In this document: positions 1 to 7,294 of the stretch, in pieces
How the letters are laid out: each line of letters starts with the position of its first letter
Position numbering within the stretch: the first letter of the stretch is position 1
Source of the DNA: an uncultured Collinsella sp.
Lineage (GTDB): Bacteria; Actinomycetota; Coriobacteriia; Coriobacteriales; Coriobacteriaceae
DNA: 38,991 nucleotides
Reading direction: 5' to 3'
Assembly: GCA_900550965.1 (NCBI GenBank)
Contig: URUC01000007.1
Location: 1 to 38,991 of the forward strand
Notes under the pieces: generated by a model
Seen by the model: the letters and a program-made list of their open reading frames with translations, nothing else
What the model was told of the DNA's origin: nothing
Databases searched by the model: none
Translations under genes and position numbers: made by a program

Positions 1-280
1 CCGCGGCGCGGCTGGCGGCGAGCCCGGGCAGGTGGGCGACCCCGAGCCCCGCGGCGCGGGCCCGCCTCACGGCGAGGGACCCTATGTTGCGGAACTGGTC
101 GACGACGACGAGCGTGCCGGCGGGCGCGGAGGAGAACAGCGCGTCGAGAGCGCCCTCCCGGTTGCGGACGGGGGCGCTGGCCAGCACCTCCCCGCCGCGG
201 TCGATAAGGCAGGCCCAGTGGGAGGACTTGCCGACGTCCAGGCCGAGCACGGCCCCCGGTCTGGTCGATGGCGCTTTCAC
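1..280 (-). CDS. IS110-family transposase, N-terminal part (runs off the left edge)
   Basis: The complement reads from a GTG at 280, which follows a good GGAAGG ribosome-binding site, to the window edge, giving the first 93 residues. The protein starts with a short basic tail and then the strand GLDVGKSSHW, whose Asp15 fits the first acidic residue of the RuvC-like DEDD domain of IS110 transposases. LVVVDQ near residue 61 fits the second acidic position; Asp instead of Glu there is, from memory, usual in actinobacterial members. IS110 enzymes move circular intermediates without terminal inverted repeats. The C-terminal serine domain lies outside the window, so intactness cannot be judged. The DNA is visibly richer in G+C than the chromosome to its right, consistent with a mobile origin. 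Confidence 0.85.
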   Translation of the reverse strand, partial: MKAPSTRPGAVLGLDVGKSSHWACLIDRGGEVLASAPVRNREGALDALFSSAPAGTLVVVDQFRNIGSLAVRRARAAGLGVAHLPGLAASRAA

Positions 281-528
281 GGTGGTATCCTTCCGGTAGT
301 CGTTCGACCGGATGGCCTCCCCCTCGGCACTCACATTACCAGCCGCGGCCTCTGCCCGGCACTTTCCTATCAGCCGTCGGGGGCGGCGCGTCCCGCGCCG
401 GCAGCACCCAACGGGCCCTCTCGGGGGCAGGGACGTTCGGCCGTGCGCGGGCGCCCGGTCGGCGGCCCGTTCTGGGCGCGCCTCAATCGTAGCCCGAGAC
501 GGGCCCGGGCTGACAATTTCGACTGTAA
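281..528. mobile_element. Putative left-end non-coding region of the IS110 element
   Basis: Between the transposase start and the first chromosomal-looking sequence lies about 250 bp of very G+C-rich DNA with no convincing gene. It holds several short hairpins, for example GGCGCG at 385-390 with CGCGCC at 394-399. In IS110 elements of the classical subgroup, the non-coding DNA upstream of the transposase encodes the bridge RNA that chooses target and donor. By position this stretch is the candidate. The outer boundary near 528 is inferred from the composition change and from the start of a decayed reading frame at 529. It is not defined by terminal repeats, which this family lacks. Confidence 0.5.
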
Positions 529-714
529 TGGACGTTCTTAAATGAGTGGTCTCGTGAGTTTGTGGGCGAGGCGGGCGCTCGATACAAGGTGCGTGTCGTG
601 GACACATGAGGCATGACGGAGGAGGAGCTTCCCGGAACCTTTGAGGGCAAGTTCCGCATCGATCTCCCAAGTAAGCAGTATATGATGCTTCGCCTGACCA
701 AATTAGAGGCGTAA
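529..714 (+). pseudogene. 3' remnant of an unidentified gene, interrupted by an in-frame TGA
   Basis: One frame reads 61 residues before its final TAA at 712-714, broken only by a TGA at 607-609. Both halves look protein-like, with GARYKVRVVDT before the stop and EGKFRIDLPSKQYMMLRLT after it. The C-terminal segment resembles the last beta strands of a carbohydrate-active enzyme, but that is an impression and not an identification. The frame is closed on the 5' side by TAA at 526-528, just where IS110-like composition begins, so insertion of the element probably removed the rest. Translation could restart at ATG 613 (33 codons), but no good ribosome-binding site is visible. Confidence 0.4.
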
Positions 715-750
715 AACAGAGATAATCGGCTCCGGGTGTGACTTGCTGCA

Positions 751-785
751 CGACCATCGCAGGGGGGTGGCCCCTGTGATGGTCG
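751..785 (+). promoter_or_regulatory. Strong hairpin upstream of the ROK kinase
   Basis: Arms 751-765 and 771-785 pair over 15 positions with one mismatch around a 5-nt loop. No T-run follows on either side, so it is not a standard intrinsic terminator. It lies 40 nt before the kinase start and would be part of its leader, or the end of the decayed upstream gene. Confidence 0.45.
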
Positions 786-825
786 CGGCGATGCGCGTCC
801 GGGGCTACGCTTGTAAGGAGTGAAC

Positions 826-1737
826 ATGCAGGAGTTTTTTGGAATCGATGTGGGCGGTACGGCCGTTAAATGGGCTGTGCTGGGCGAGGATTTTTCCATC
901 CGCGAGCGCGGAAGCCTGCCGACGGGCTTTACCACGGCTGATGAGACGGTCGCGGCGCTGATCTCGCTCGTCGAGCCGTATCGCGAGCGCGTGAGCGCCG
1001 TGGGCGTGAGTGCGCCCGGCGGCATCTACGAGGGAGATGTCACAGGAACGATCCATCGCGGTGGTGCGCTCACGTTTATGGATGGCTGTCCGCTCGGAAA
1101 GCTCATGCGCGAGGCTCTGGGGGTGCCGATTGCCGTCAATAACGACGGTAGGTGCTGTGCACTCGGTGAGTATGCGGCTGGCGCTCTGCGTGGGACGCGT
1201 TTTGGCGTGGTGCTCGCTATCGGCACGGGCATCGGCGGCGGTATCGTCATCGACGGCAAGGTCCTGCGCGGCGCGCACTGCTTTGCAGGCGAGTTTAGCT
1301 TCTTGCGCAACGATGTCACGACTGCTGCGAGCATGGAAAACTCCTTTGCGGGTTCGGGCGGTTGGCGTGCGCTCCGCGATGCCGCCGTTGCCGAGAAGGG
1401 CCTGCCTGCGGATTCTCCGGTGGACGGCCGCCGCGTCTTTGAGTGGATCGCGGATGGCGACATGGCGGGGCAGCGCGCGCTCGACCGCTACGCTCGCGCA
1501 TTTGACGGACAGCTCATCAACCTGCAGGCCGTGCTCGACCCCGAGGTCTTTGTGATCGCAGGCGGCATCTCGTGCCATCCCGAGCTCGTCGATGCCCTGC
1601 GTGCGCAGATGCCGCTGGCCCTCTCGAGTTACGAAGGGACCCTTGCCGGCATTCCTGTGCCGCAGATAAAGGCGGCCGAGCTCGGCAACGACGCCAACCT
1701 TTACGGTGCTGTCCAGGAGGCCATGCGCCTGGTGTAG
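826..1737 (+). CDS. ROK-family sugar kinase (glucokinase/N-acetylsugar kinase type)
   Basis: ATP-dependent cytoplasmic sugar kinase of the ROK family, 303 residues. The N-terminal phosphate-binding strand FGIDVGGTAVKW matches the DxGGT motif. Further on are a Gly-rich GTGIGGGIVIDGKV segment, the GEFSF motif of the sugar pocket and a late AGGIS turn that binds adenosine. The Cys-rich zinc motif (CxCGxxGCxE) of many ROK kinases is absent, as in several Firmicute-type members, so the substrate cannot be named. The ATG at 826 is preferred over the GTG at 820, because the ribosome-binding site AAGGAG occupies 815-820 and would overlap the earlier codon. It stands alone, followed by two palindromes, with a disrupted gene upstream that may once have been its partner. 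Confidence 0.85.
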   Translation: MQEFFGIDVGGTAVKWAVLGEDFSIRERGSLPTGFTTADETVAALISLVEPYRERVSAVGVSAPGGIYEGDVTGTIHRGGALTFMDGCPLGKLMREALGVPIAVNNDGRCCALGEYAAGALRGTRFGVVLAIGTGIGGGIVIDGKVLRGAHCFAGEFSFLRNDVTTAASMENSFAGSGGWRALRDAAVAEKGLPADSPVDGRRVFEWIADGDMAGQRALDRYARAFDGQLINLQAVLDPEVFVIAGGISCHPELVDALRAQMPLALSSYEGTLAGIPVPQIKAAELGNDANLYGAVQEAMRLV

Positions 1738-1754
1738 CGCATTGGACATAATCA

Positions 1755-1798
1755 TTGGGGACGTTCTTGTTTGACTAGTCGTTTAAGAACGTCCCCAA
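1755..1798. repeat. Palindromic repeat (GGGGACGTTCTT type)
   Basis: Arms 1755-1768 and 1785-1798 pair perfectly over 14 bp. The 16-nt loop contains GACTAGTC, itself a palindrome. The same words recur at 38940-38991. It follows the ROK kinase stop by 17 nt and could end transcription, although no clear T-run follows. It is most simply a dispersed REP-like repeat. Confidence 0.7.
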
Positions 1799-1810
1799 CG
1801 ACTACCCAGA

Positions 1811-1878
1811 ATGAGAGTGGATAATCTCCCGTTTTTGGCCTATACCAGCGCTAAAAGTGGGAGATTATCCACTCTCAT
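1811..1878. repeat. Palindromic repeat with perfect 20-bp arms
   Basis: Left arm 1811-1830 (beginning ATGAGAGTGG) is the exact reverse complement of 1859-1878. The 28-nt spacer has further weak pairing at its edges. No T-run follows. It lies directly after the previous palindrome and about 150 bp before the acetyltransferase. It is likely a dispersed palindromic element, not a terminator. The rest of 1738-2026 shows no gene. Confidence 0.7.
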
Positions 1879-2026
1879 CGAGCAAGTGTCCGAAAATCCG
1901 CCCTCATTCCTTCTTAGGACCCTCCGTCCCCGAGGATTCGAGGCTCGCCTGCCGAATGGTCGATGCGGCCGTCCTGCGTCCATGTCACACTCAGGGGTGG
2001 CCTGACCCAACTTGGAAGGAGCCCCC

Positions 2027-2677
2027 ATGAGCCTTGACAACGTAACTCTGCGTGCCGCCACGCTCGATGACCTGGCCGGCATCGCCGCCATCTACAACCA
2101 GCTGTGGTGCAACACGCTGCGCAACCGAGGCGACGTCGAAGCCGCCGATTTCTGTGCGCGCTTTAACATCGCCATGCAGCTGCAGCGCTCCCCCATCGCG
2201 CTCGTTGCCGAAGCTGAAGGCCGCATCATCGCCGCTTGCTGCATCGGTATCTTCGAAGACGGCAAACCACGCACCAATCCCACGTGGGAGCCCTGCTACA
2301 ACGAGATGTTCGTCCAGGCAACCGAGATGGCAAAGACCGCCGATGCCAAGCTCGAAGGCTCGCTCTTTGGCGATAGCCGCGAGAAGGCAACAGCCGACCG
2401 CTTTGCCGCCACGGGCAACGAATATGCCCAGGGCCAGCTCAACCTGATCATCATCGTGCCCGAATGGCAGGGCAAGGGGCTCGGCCGTGCGCTCATCGAC
2501 CTTGCGCGCGCCGAACTCGCCAAAGCCGGGTGCACCAAATTCTTCCTGATGAGCGACTGCAACTCCAACTGGCAGTTCTACGAGCACCTCAACATGAAGC
2601 GCATCTTGGAGGATCACAGCCAGGACACCGGCGACGGATTTATCGTCTATATGTACGGAGGCGACACGCAGGATTAA
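2027..2677 (+). CDS. GNAT-family N-acetyltransferase
   Basis: Predicted acetyl-CoA-dependent N-acetyltransferase, 216 residues, cytoplasmic. The signature is IIIVPEWQGKGLGRALIDLA near residues 140-160, which is GNAT motif A with the Q-x-G-x-G loop that grips the pyrophosphate of CoA. The N-terminus (VTLRAATLDDLAGIAAIYNQ) has the usual first strand and helix. An insert at about residues 85-130 makes it longer than typical 150-170-residue members, so the acceptor is not predictable. The ATG at 2027 follows GGAAGGAG with a 5-nt gap. A hairpin with arms 2659-2666 and 2684-2691 spans the stop codon. It appears monocistronic. Confidence 0.8.
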   Translation: MSLDNVTLRAATLDDLAGIAAIYNQLWCNTLRNRGDVEAADFCARFNIAMQLQRSPIALVAEAEGRIIAACCIGIFEDGKPRTNPTWEPCYNEMFVQATEMAKTADAKLEGSLFGDSREKATADRFAATGNEYAQGQLNLIIIVPEWQGKGLGRALIDLARAELAKAGCTKFFLMSDCNSNWQFYEHLNMKRILEDHSQDTGDGFIVYMYGGDTQD

Positions 2678-2721
2678 CTTGCATGTCGCCTCACGGGCTT
2701 TCTACAAGACGGCCCAAACCA

Positions 2722-3294
2722 TCAACCAAGACGAGTCAACAAGGCGCGCTCTCCTCGGCAGCAAGGGCATTCGTGCTGTAACGAGTGGTGGAGATGGCCA
2801 CGCTTGCACACAACTGTCTCGGATAGATAGCGGTCGAGCAGGCGCGCCCATGTGCGTGCGTCAAGACGCTCCTCCGCCCTGCCATACAGCGATCGACGGA
2901 GTGCCTCGCCCATAATGCCGCTAAAATCATCGAGCTCAAGAGCGTACTTTGGGACAACGTATCCGACCAACGTCCCCACAAACGGGCTGTGCCCATTACA
3001 CACGCAGCTGTTTATCAATGGTGCAGGCGGAATGTCATCGTCGTCCAGGTCAAATATGTCCAAGTCCAGCTCACCAGAAGCGTATGGGTGTATTCCGCGG
3101 TTAAGCATCTTAAAGATATGGACCGCGAGTCCAAAGTCATCCGTCTGTGGCGTAAACACGGGGGCATTCGTGGACGCTGCCAAGCTCTCGAAATCGCTGA
3201 TGCCGGCTATCTCCATGAGTTGAAGCACCTCGGGGGCAATATAGCCGGGAGCGGCGCACGCAGTCCTATGTGTCACATCCGAAAGCGTAAAGCT
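2722..3294 (-). pseudogene. C-terminal part of a YegI-like (COG4248-type) protein kinase, N-lobe missing
   Basis: The frame carries the second half of a Ser/Thr kinase fold: an activation-segment end PGYIAPEVLQ (APE motif), then TDDFGLAVHIFKML.GIHPY matching the DxxxL and HP elements of subdomain IX, then an acidic helix. The Cys-rich tail CKRGHLHH...CPCC resembles the C-terminal zinc-like knuckle of YegI-type kinases. The N-lobe with glycine loop, Lys and the HRD/DFG catalytic parts is absent. Residues encoded upstream of about 3295 do not fit the family, and no ribosome-binding site precedes the possible ATG at 3327. It is therefore a decayed 3' fragment. Relatives usually travel with PP2C phosphatase and VWA genes; none is present here. 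Confidence 0.65.
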
Positions 3295-3463
3295 ATACGA
3301 GCGCCTTGATGGTATCCATGCCCGCATGCGCCGAAGCCTCGCAACCCTTCTGCCCGTTGAGCACGCACTCGAGCAGCGTATCGTATGCGCGCTGGGCTTC
3401 GGGGGCCAGGTACGCCCTGTTAAACATGCCCTCGGGTCGCACGTTTCCCTTCGAGTCGATCAT
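3293..3463 (-). pseudogene. Fragment of an unidentified gene fused to the kinase remnant
   Basis: A coding-looking stretch of 56 codons (ATG at 3463) ends at a stop directly overlapping the start of the kinase fragment in another frame. The segment AYLAPEAQRAYDTLLECVLNG resembles the early helical region of secreted transglutaminase-like proteins of Gram-positive bacteria, where a similar phrase precedes the catalytic domain. That likeness is weak. No catalytic residues remain. The two fragments meet near 3293-3300, which looks like a deletion junction between unrelated genes. It could also be a chance open frame. Confidence 0.3.
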
Positions 3464-3550
3464 ATAAGGCCCCAATCTGTTTGGTTTCCCCAGATTGTGT
3501 GCCCGCACACCCAAGCCGCACGGCCCGCCGTTCAGCTGAAACCACCACAC

Positions 3551-3585
3551 AAAAAGTCCGCCGACCATTGAAGTCGGCGGACTTT
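3551..3585 (-). terminator. Intrinsic terminator of the first agmatine deiminase gene
   Basis: Perfect 13-bp stem (3553-3565 with 3573-3585) and a 7-nt loop, followed on the minus strand by a T-run. It begins 38 nt after the deiminase stop codon. Confidence 0.8.
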
Positions 3586-3623
3586 CGCGTGCGGACAATC
3601 AAGCACTGTTCACCATGGAACTG

Positions 3624-4745
3624 CTATTTACAGCGCGCCTTGGGCTGCTGCTGGGTGATGCAGTGGATGTTGCCGCCACCATAGATGACCTCGCGCGTCA
3701 TGATGCCGATGACCTCGCGATCCGGATAGGCGGCTTGGATATCCTTGAGTGCCTGGGCATCGTTGGGGTCGCCAAACTGTGGCACCAGCACCGCCCCGTT
3801 GATGGGCAAGAAGTTGAGGTAGCTGGGCTCAAAGGCGTCCTCGGGAGTACGCGGCAGCACACCCTCGACCGGATCGATGGTCGATGCCTCCTCCTCGGTC
3901 ATATATACCGAGGTCGCAGGCATAATCACCTTGTGGATCTTGAGCTTGCGGCCACGGGCATCCGTCGTCTCGGAAAGCGTCTTATACGCCTCTTGGCACT
4001 CCTTGTAGAACTTATGGTTGGGATCATCGGTCCACATGCAGCAGACCTCGCCGGGCGCACTAAAGCATGCGACGTCGTCCACGTGCCCGTTGGTCTCAAA
4101 CGGGTCGATGCCATCCTTGATCCAAATGACCTTCTCGATGCCCAGGTACTCGGCAAGCTTCTCCTCGATCTGCTCCTTGGTGTACTGGGGATTGCGGTCC
4201 TCATTGAGCAGGCACATCTCGGTGGTCACCACGGTGCCCTGGCCGTCGCAGTTAAACGAGCCACCCTCGAGGATATAATCCTCGGGACGATAGCGGTTAA
4301 CCTGCTCGAGCTGTGCCACCTGCAGGCCAATGGAAGCGTCCTTGTCCCACGGGAAATACAGGCCGTCAATGAAACCGCCGTAAGCATTAAAGTGGAAGTG
4401 CGAAAGAGCAACCTCACCATTGTCATTAACGAGGAACGCCGGGCCGGGGTCGCGAATCCAGCTGTCGTTGTACTCCATGTGGATAACGCGCACGTTCTCA
4501 ACGCCGTCGAAGATCTCACACACCGCGGGGAAGTCTTCAGTGTTGACGCCCACAGTGATGGGCTGAAAACGTGCAACGGTCTTAATAATCTCGGTAAAGA
4601 CCTTTTGCGCCGGCTTGGCACCACAGCGCCACACATCCGAGCGATGCGGCCACAAAATCCAGGTGCGCTCCTGCTCCTCGTACTCGCCGGGCATATAGAA
4701 CCCGTCCTTCTTAGGTGTGGACTCACTCTCGTAGATGGTCTTCAT
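3624..4745 (-). CDS. aguA: Agmatine deiminase (first copy)
   Basis: Hydrolyses agmatine to N-carbamoylputrescine plus ammonia in the cytoplasm; 373 residues, typical family length. The amidinotransferase-fold signatures are all present: NDSWIRDPGP (residues 93-102), EGGSF near 160, NGHVDD with the catalytic His221, and the C-terminal GGGNIHC with nucleophile Cys362. The start at 4745 follows AGGAG with a 6-nt gap. It is transcribed divergently from a LuxR-type regulator, with a leader hairpin and a 16-mer shared with the putrescine carbamoyltransferase leader. A strong terminator follows, so it forms its own transcript, separate from the second deiminase at 14298-15503. The close paralogues probably serve the same substrate under different control, though a different guanidino substrate is possible. 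Confidence 0.93.
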   Translation of the reverse strand: MKTIYESESTPKKDGFYMPGEYEEQERTWILWPHRSDVWRCGAKPAQKVFTEIIKTVARFQPITVGVNTEDFPAVCEIFDGVENVRVIHMEYNDSWIRDPGPAFLVNDNGEVALSHFHFNAYGGFIDGLYFPWDKDASIGLQVAQLEQVNRYRPEDYILEGGSFNCDGQGTVVTTEMCLLNEDRNPQYTKEQIEEKLAEYLGIEKVIWIKDGIDPFETNGHVDDVACFSAPGEVCCMWTDDPNHKFYKECQEAYKTLSETTDARGRKLKIHKVIMPATSVYMTEEEASTIDPVEGVLPRTPEDAFEPSYLNFLPINGAVLVPQFGDPNDAQALKDIQAAYPDREVIGIMTREVIYGGGNIHCITQQQPKARCK

Positions 4746-4758
4746 TTCAAGCTCCTAA

Positions 4759-4806
4759 ATCTCGGTGCTTTTGCTTGACGAGACCATGATGCGGCCGCAC
4801 CGAGAT
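4759..4806 (-). promoter_or_regulatory. Leader hairpin and shared 16-mer upstream of aguA
   Basis: On the minus strand ATCTCGGTGC (4797-4806) pairs perfectly with GCACCGAGAT (4759-4768), 1-2 nt before the TAGGAG ribosome-binding site. Folding could therefore affect initiation. The loop contains 4775-4790, TTGACGAGACCATGAT on the plus strand, which matches 14 of 16 bases at 18583-18598 upstream of the carbamoyltransferase. A ten-codon open frame (MVSSSKSTEI) starts in this motif and ends at the ribosome-binding site; it has no ribosome-binding site of its own. Confidence 0.45.
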
Positions 4807-4923
4807 GTTCTCAATGGTCCCTCGAGCCCCTTTCAGCGACCGACGGTATACCATTCGCTGACCTAAAGTTCTATTCAGGCCGAGAACATGACATACTGGG
4901 TTCCACAATGGAAAGGATGCCCT

Positions 4924-5727
4924 ATGCCCCCATGCAATAAACAGCAGACTATTGAGTTGGACAGTACGACCTGGACTGCTCTCAACGAGCTCGCGCTTGC
5001 AATCCACGCATCACACGGTGTCGATAAGCTGCAAAAGGAGACCCTCGAGGGAACGACAGGGCTCGTGCCCCATCGGATCGCCATGTTCGACCTGATCGAG
5101 GCGGCGGGCAGTGATGCCCCACGCTACGTCCACCCCGCAAGCAGCGGAATGGACGACCGCGCACTGAGCGACTACTACAACCGCTACGCCGCGATGGACT
5201 ATACAACATGGAGCTTTGACTTACATAAGGTCGGCGTCTACCGCGACCTCGACCTCGTCGACGTCGAGCGACGCGATGCCACGCCCATCTATCGCAAATG
5301 GATGGAACCGCAGGGCGTCTACTTTGGCTGTACGGCCACGCTCGCGCACAACGACAGCCCGCTAGGAAGCATCACCCTGTTTCGTGAACGCACGGCCGGA
5401 GACTTCACCGACACCGAGCTCGCAATCCTGCTCGAAGCCGCTCGGCACGCGAGCCTCGCGCTCGCCAACCTCTATCCTCGGGGCATTAAACTCACCCAGA
5501 CAGAAGACACAAACCAGCTAAATGCTTTCATTACAGAACACAATATCCAACCGCGCGAAGCCGAAGTCATGCGGCTCATGCTCGACGGCAAAACGAACAA
5601 ACAGATGGCAAACGAGCTATTCATAAGCGAGTCAACCGTCAAGAAGCATGTCAACGCCATCTATCGCAAGCTCGGCGTCAGCAACCGCCTGGGCCTCATG
5701 ACTGCCACGCAAAACATCCCGCGATAA
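4924..5727 (+). CDS. LuxR-family transcriptional regulator (soluble, GAF/PAS-like sensor region)
   Basis: 267-residue protein. The C-terminal 60 residues (IQPREAEVMRLMLDGKTNKQMANELF followed by SESTVKKHVNAIYRKLG) form a classical LuxR/GerE helix-turn-helix. The N-terminal 190 residues have no membrane segments and resemble a GAF/PAS-type sensor fold (RTAGDFTDTELAILLEAARHASLALANL at its end is typical of the last GAF helix). The ATG at 4924 is chosen because GGAAAGGA precedes it by 6 nt; the ATG at 4888 lacks one. It is divergent from agmatine deiminase across 178 bp, so it likely controls that gene. The intergenic region includes ACGGTATAC at 4843-4851, repeated at 18726-18734. Confidence 0.85.
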   Translation: MPPCNKQQTIELDSTTWTALNELALAIHASHGVDKLQKETLEGTTGLVPHRIAMFDLIEAAGSDAPRYVHPASSGMDDRALSDYYNRYAAMDYTTWSFDLHKVGVYRDLDLVDVERRDATPIYRKWMEPQGVYFGCTATLAHNDSPLGSITLFRERTAGDFTDTELAILLEAARHASLALANLYPRGIKLTQTEDTNQLNAFITEHNIQPREAEVMRLMLDGKTNKQMANELFISESTVKKHVNAIYRKLGVSNRLGLMTATQNIPR

Positions 5728-5728
5728 A

Positions 5729-5760
5729 AAAGGGCGCCCTCCATGCAGAGAACGCCCTTT
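5729..5760 (+). terminator. Weak intrinsic terminator of the LuxR gene
   Basis: AAAGGGCG (5729-5736) pairs with CGCCCTTT (5753-5760), starting right after the stop codon and followed by GATTT. Confidence 0.55.
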
Positions 5761-5803
5761 GATTTCGCCATTTGAATTAGTGTCGGCTCTGGCTCAAAGA
5801 GTA

Positions 5804-5886
5804 GACAGGTTTATTTTGGCAGGTTTTATCTGGGCAAATGTCAGCCGCCGCGAGGGAGCTGCCTTCCCTCGCGGCGGTCTTCTAAC
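5804..5886 (+). repeat. Dispersed terminator-like module A, copy 1
   Basis: This 83-bp segment is nearly identical to the end parts of 19780-19909 and 24361-24490. It contains GGCAGGTTTTAT and then a 13-bp hairpin (5845-5857 with 5865-5877) followed by TCTTCTA. It fits a terminator serving the plus-strand LuxR gene. Together with module B and a minus-strand terminator it fills 5728-6099, where no gene is seen. Confidence 0.75.
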
Positions 5887-5896
5887 AGAAAAAACC

Positions 5897-6015
5897 AAGT
5901 GAGTAGGCTTTTTGCAGGAGGTCAAGCACGCCCCAAAACGCCACAGCTCTGACCTGCGGTTTTATTGAGCATTTGTCGCGATGTGCTCGGCATATCCAAA
6001 TAAGTCTACTCACTT
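5897..6015. repeat. Dispersed long inverted-repeat module B, copy 1
   Basis: AAGTGAGTAGGCTTTT at the left pairs with the end of the element (ACTCACTT at 6008-6015) with one G-T wobble. The interior carries CTGACCTGCGGTTTTATTG. The second copy is at 24501-24619. Both copies lie between convergent genes. Structure and conservation suggest a mobile or RNA-level element of unknown function. Confidence 0.65.
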
Positions 6016-6040
6016 GCATCTAAGACGCACCAGATAGGCA

Positions 6041-6077
6041 AAAAACCGCCGCAAAAGGGGCCGGTTCCCTTCGCGGC
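6041..6077 (-). terminator. Intrinsic terminator of the ATPase gene
   Basis: On the minus strand an imperfect stem GCCGCGAAGGG...CCCCTTTTGCGGC is followed by GGTTTTTTGCC. It begins 23 nt after the ATPase stop codon. Confidence 0.7.
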
Positions 6078-6099
6078 TGTTGTTAATGCGCCGAGCTTG

Positions 6100-7269
6100 T
6101 TATCGTAAAAGCCAATCACGCGCCGAAACCACACTACAGTCTTTCGACTCATACGTTGAGTCCACGCGGGCCACAACATAGCGCGCATCTTTTGCAATGT
6201 CGATCTCATCGCATACAGTCTGTAGATGGCGGGCGTACTTATCGTGATACGTTCTGGATGATTTTATTTCGATAGCCTTGGGACTCCCTGAGTTTGTACA
6301 GTCGAGCAAATCGATTTCACGCTTGCTGTCGTCCCTATAGAAATACAGCTCGGGATTCTCGCCCACGTTGAGATGGCTCTTCGCTGTTTCGGAAACGATG
6401 AGGTTTTCGAAAACGGCCCCCAGATAAGGGCTCTCCAATAGTTGCTCCAGTGATCCAATTTTGAGCAAGTAGCAGAGCAGCCCCGTGTCGTAAAAATAGA
6501 GCTTGGGCGTTTTAGTTAGACGCTTCTTGGCATTTGCATAATAGGGCTGCAGCGAAAACGTCAGGTAGCTCTGCTCCAGGATGGACAACCAGCTTTTAAT
6601 GGTCGATACGCTCACGCCCGTATCTCGAGAAAGCGAGGATATATTGATGAGGGCACCGACGCTCTGAGCAATTATGGACAGAAACTTATGAAACTCCGCC
6701 TTATTGCGCACATCAAGCAAGCCCACAACATCGCGCTCAACATAGGTATCGATATAGCTGGGGAAATAAACCGAGGACGGCATTCCGGCGGAACGCAGGC
6801 GAGGGTATCCCCCTTCGAGCGCGAACAAATCCACTTCCAGCTGCCCCTGCTGGCCCCTCTCCGCTTCTCGAAACGATAATGGCAGCAATTTTAAGATCCC
6901 GACTCGCCCGGCAAGAGACTGCCCGATGCTTTTCATCATCAAAAAGTTTTGCGAGCCTGTAAGGATGTATTGACCGGCGTCTCCCCGCTCATCCGAAACA
7001 ACCTGGATCATTGAAAACAAATCCGGCGCGTATTGCGCCTCATCGATGATGAGTCCGCCCTTTCGGTTGCGGATAAAACTCACCGGATCCTCCAAGGCCG
7101 CGCGCCTCGTTTGAGGGTCCTCAAGCGTGACGTAGGAATAGTCGGGAAAGGCATGCCGAACCAGCGTAGACTTACCACTCTGCCTAGGCCCTGTCAACGA
7201 CACAACAGGAAACCAGCCTGCCATGCGAATGAGCAACTCATGCAAATCCCTGTTAATGAACTCAGCCAT
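6100..7269 (-). CDS. AAA ATPase with DUF4143 domain
   Basis: 389-residue P-loop protein. The N-terminal AAA_14-type ATPase has Walker A TGPRQSGKSTL near residue 30 and Walker B GLIIDEAQYAPDL near 80. TGSQNFLMM is the sensor-1 strand, and the DUF4143 winged-helix/nuclease-like C-terminus ends in EIKSSRTYHDKYARHL. Cellular role is unknown; the family is common and scattered in gut anaerobes and is sometimes linked to defence or stress. The start at 7269 has AAGGGG 8 nt upstream; the earlier ATGs at 7344 and 7314 fall inside the upstream direct repeats. It stands alone between strong terminators, with a three-fold 16-bp repeat in its promoter region. Its G+C content appears lower than that of neighbours, hinting at transfer. 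Confidence 0.85.
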   Translation of the reverse strand: MAEFINRDLHELLIRMAGWFPVVSLTGPRQSGKSTLVRHAFPDYSYVTLEDPQTRRAALEDPVSFIRNRKGGLIIDEAQYAPDLFSMIQVVSDERGDAGQYILTGSQNFLMMKSIGQSLAGRVGILKLLPLSFREAERGQQGQLEVDLFALEGGYPRLRSAGMPSSVYFPSYIDTYVERDVVGLLDVRNKAEFHKFLSIIAQSVGALINISSLSRDTGVSVSTIKSWLSILEQSYLTFSLQPYYANAKKRLTKTPKLYFYDTGLLCYLLKIGSLEQLLESPYLGAVFENLIVSETAKSHLNVGENPELYFYRDDSKREIDLLDCTNSGSPKAIEIKSSRTYHDKYARHLQTVCDEIDIAKDARYVVARVDSTYESKDCSVVSARDWLLR

Positions 7270-7294
7270 ATCAACGCCCCTTATTACGCTGTTA

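Noticed and set aside
751..785. Rho-independent terminator upstream of the ROK gene
   Set aside because: The stem is strong, but no T-run follows on either strand; recorded as a leader hairpin instead.
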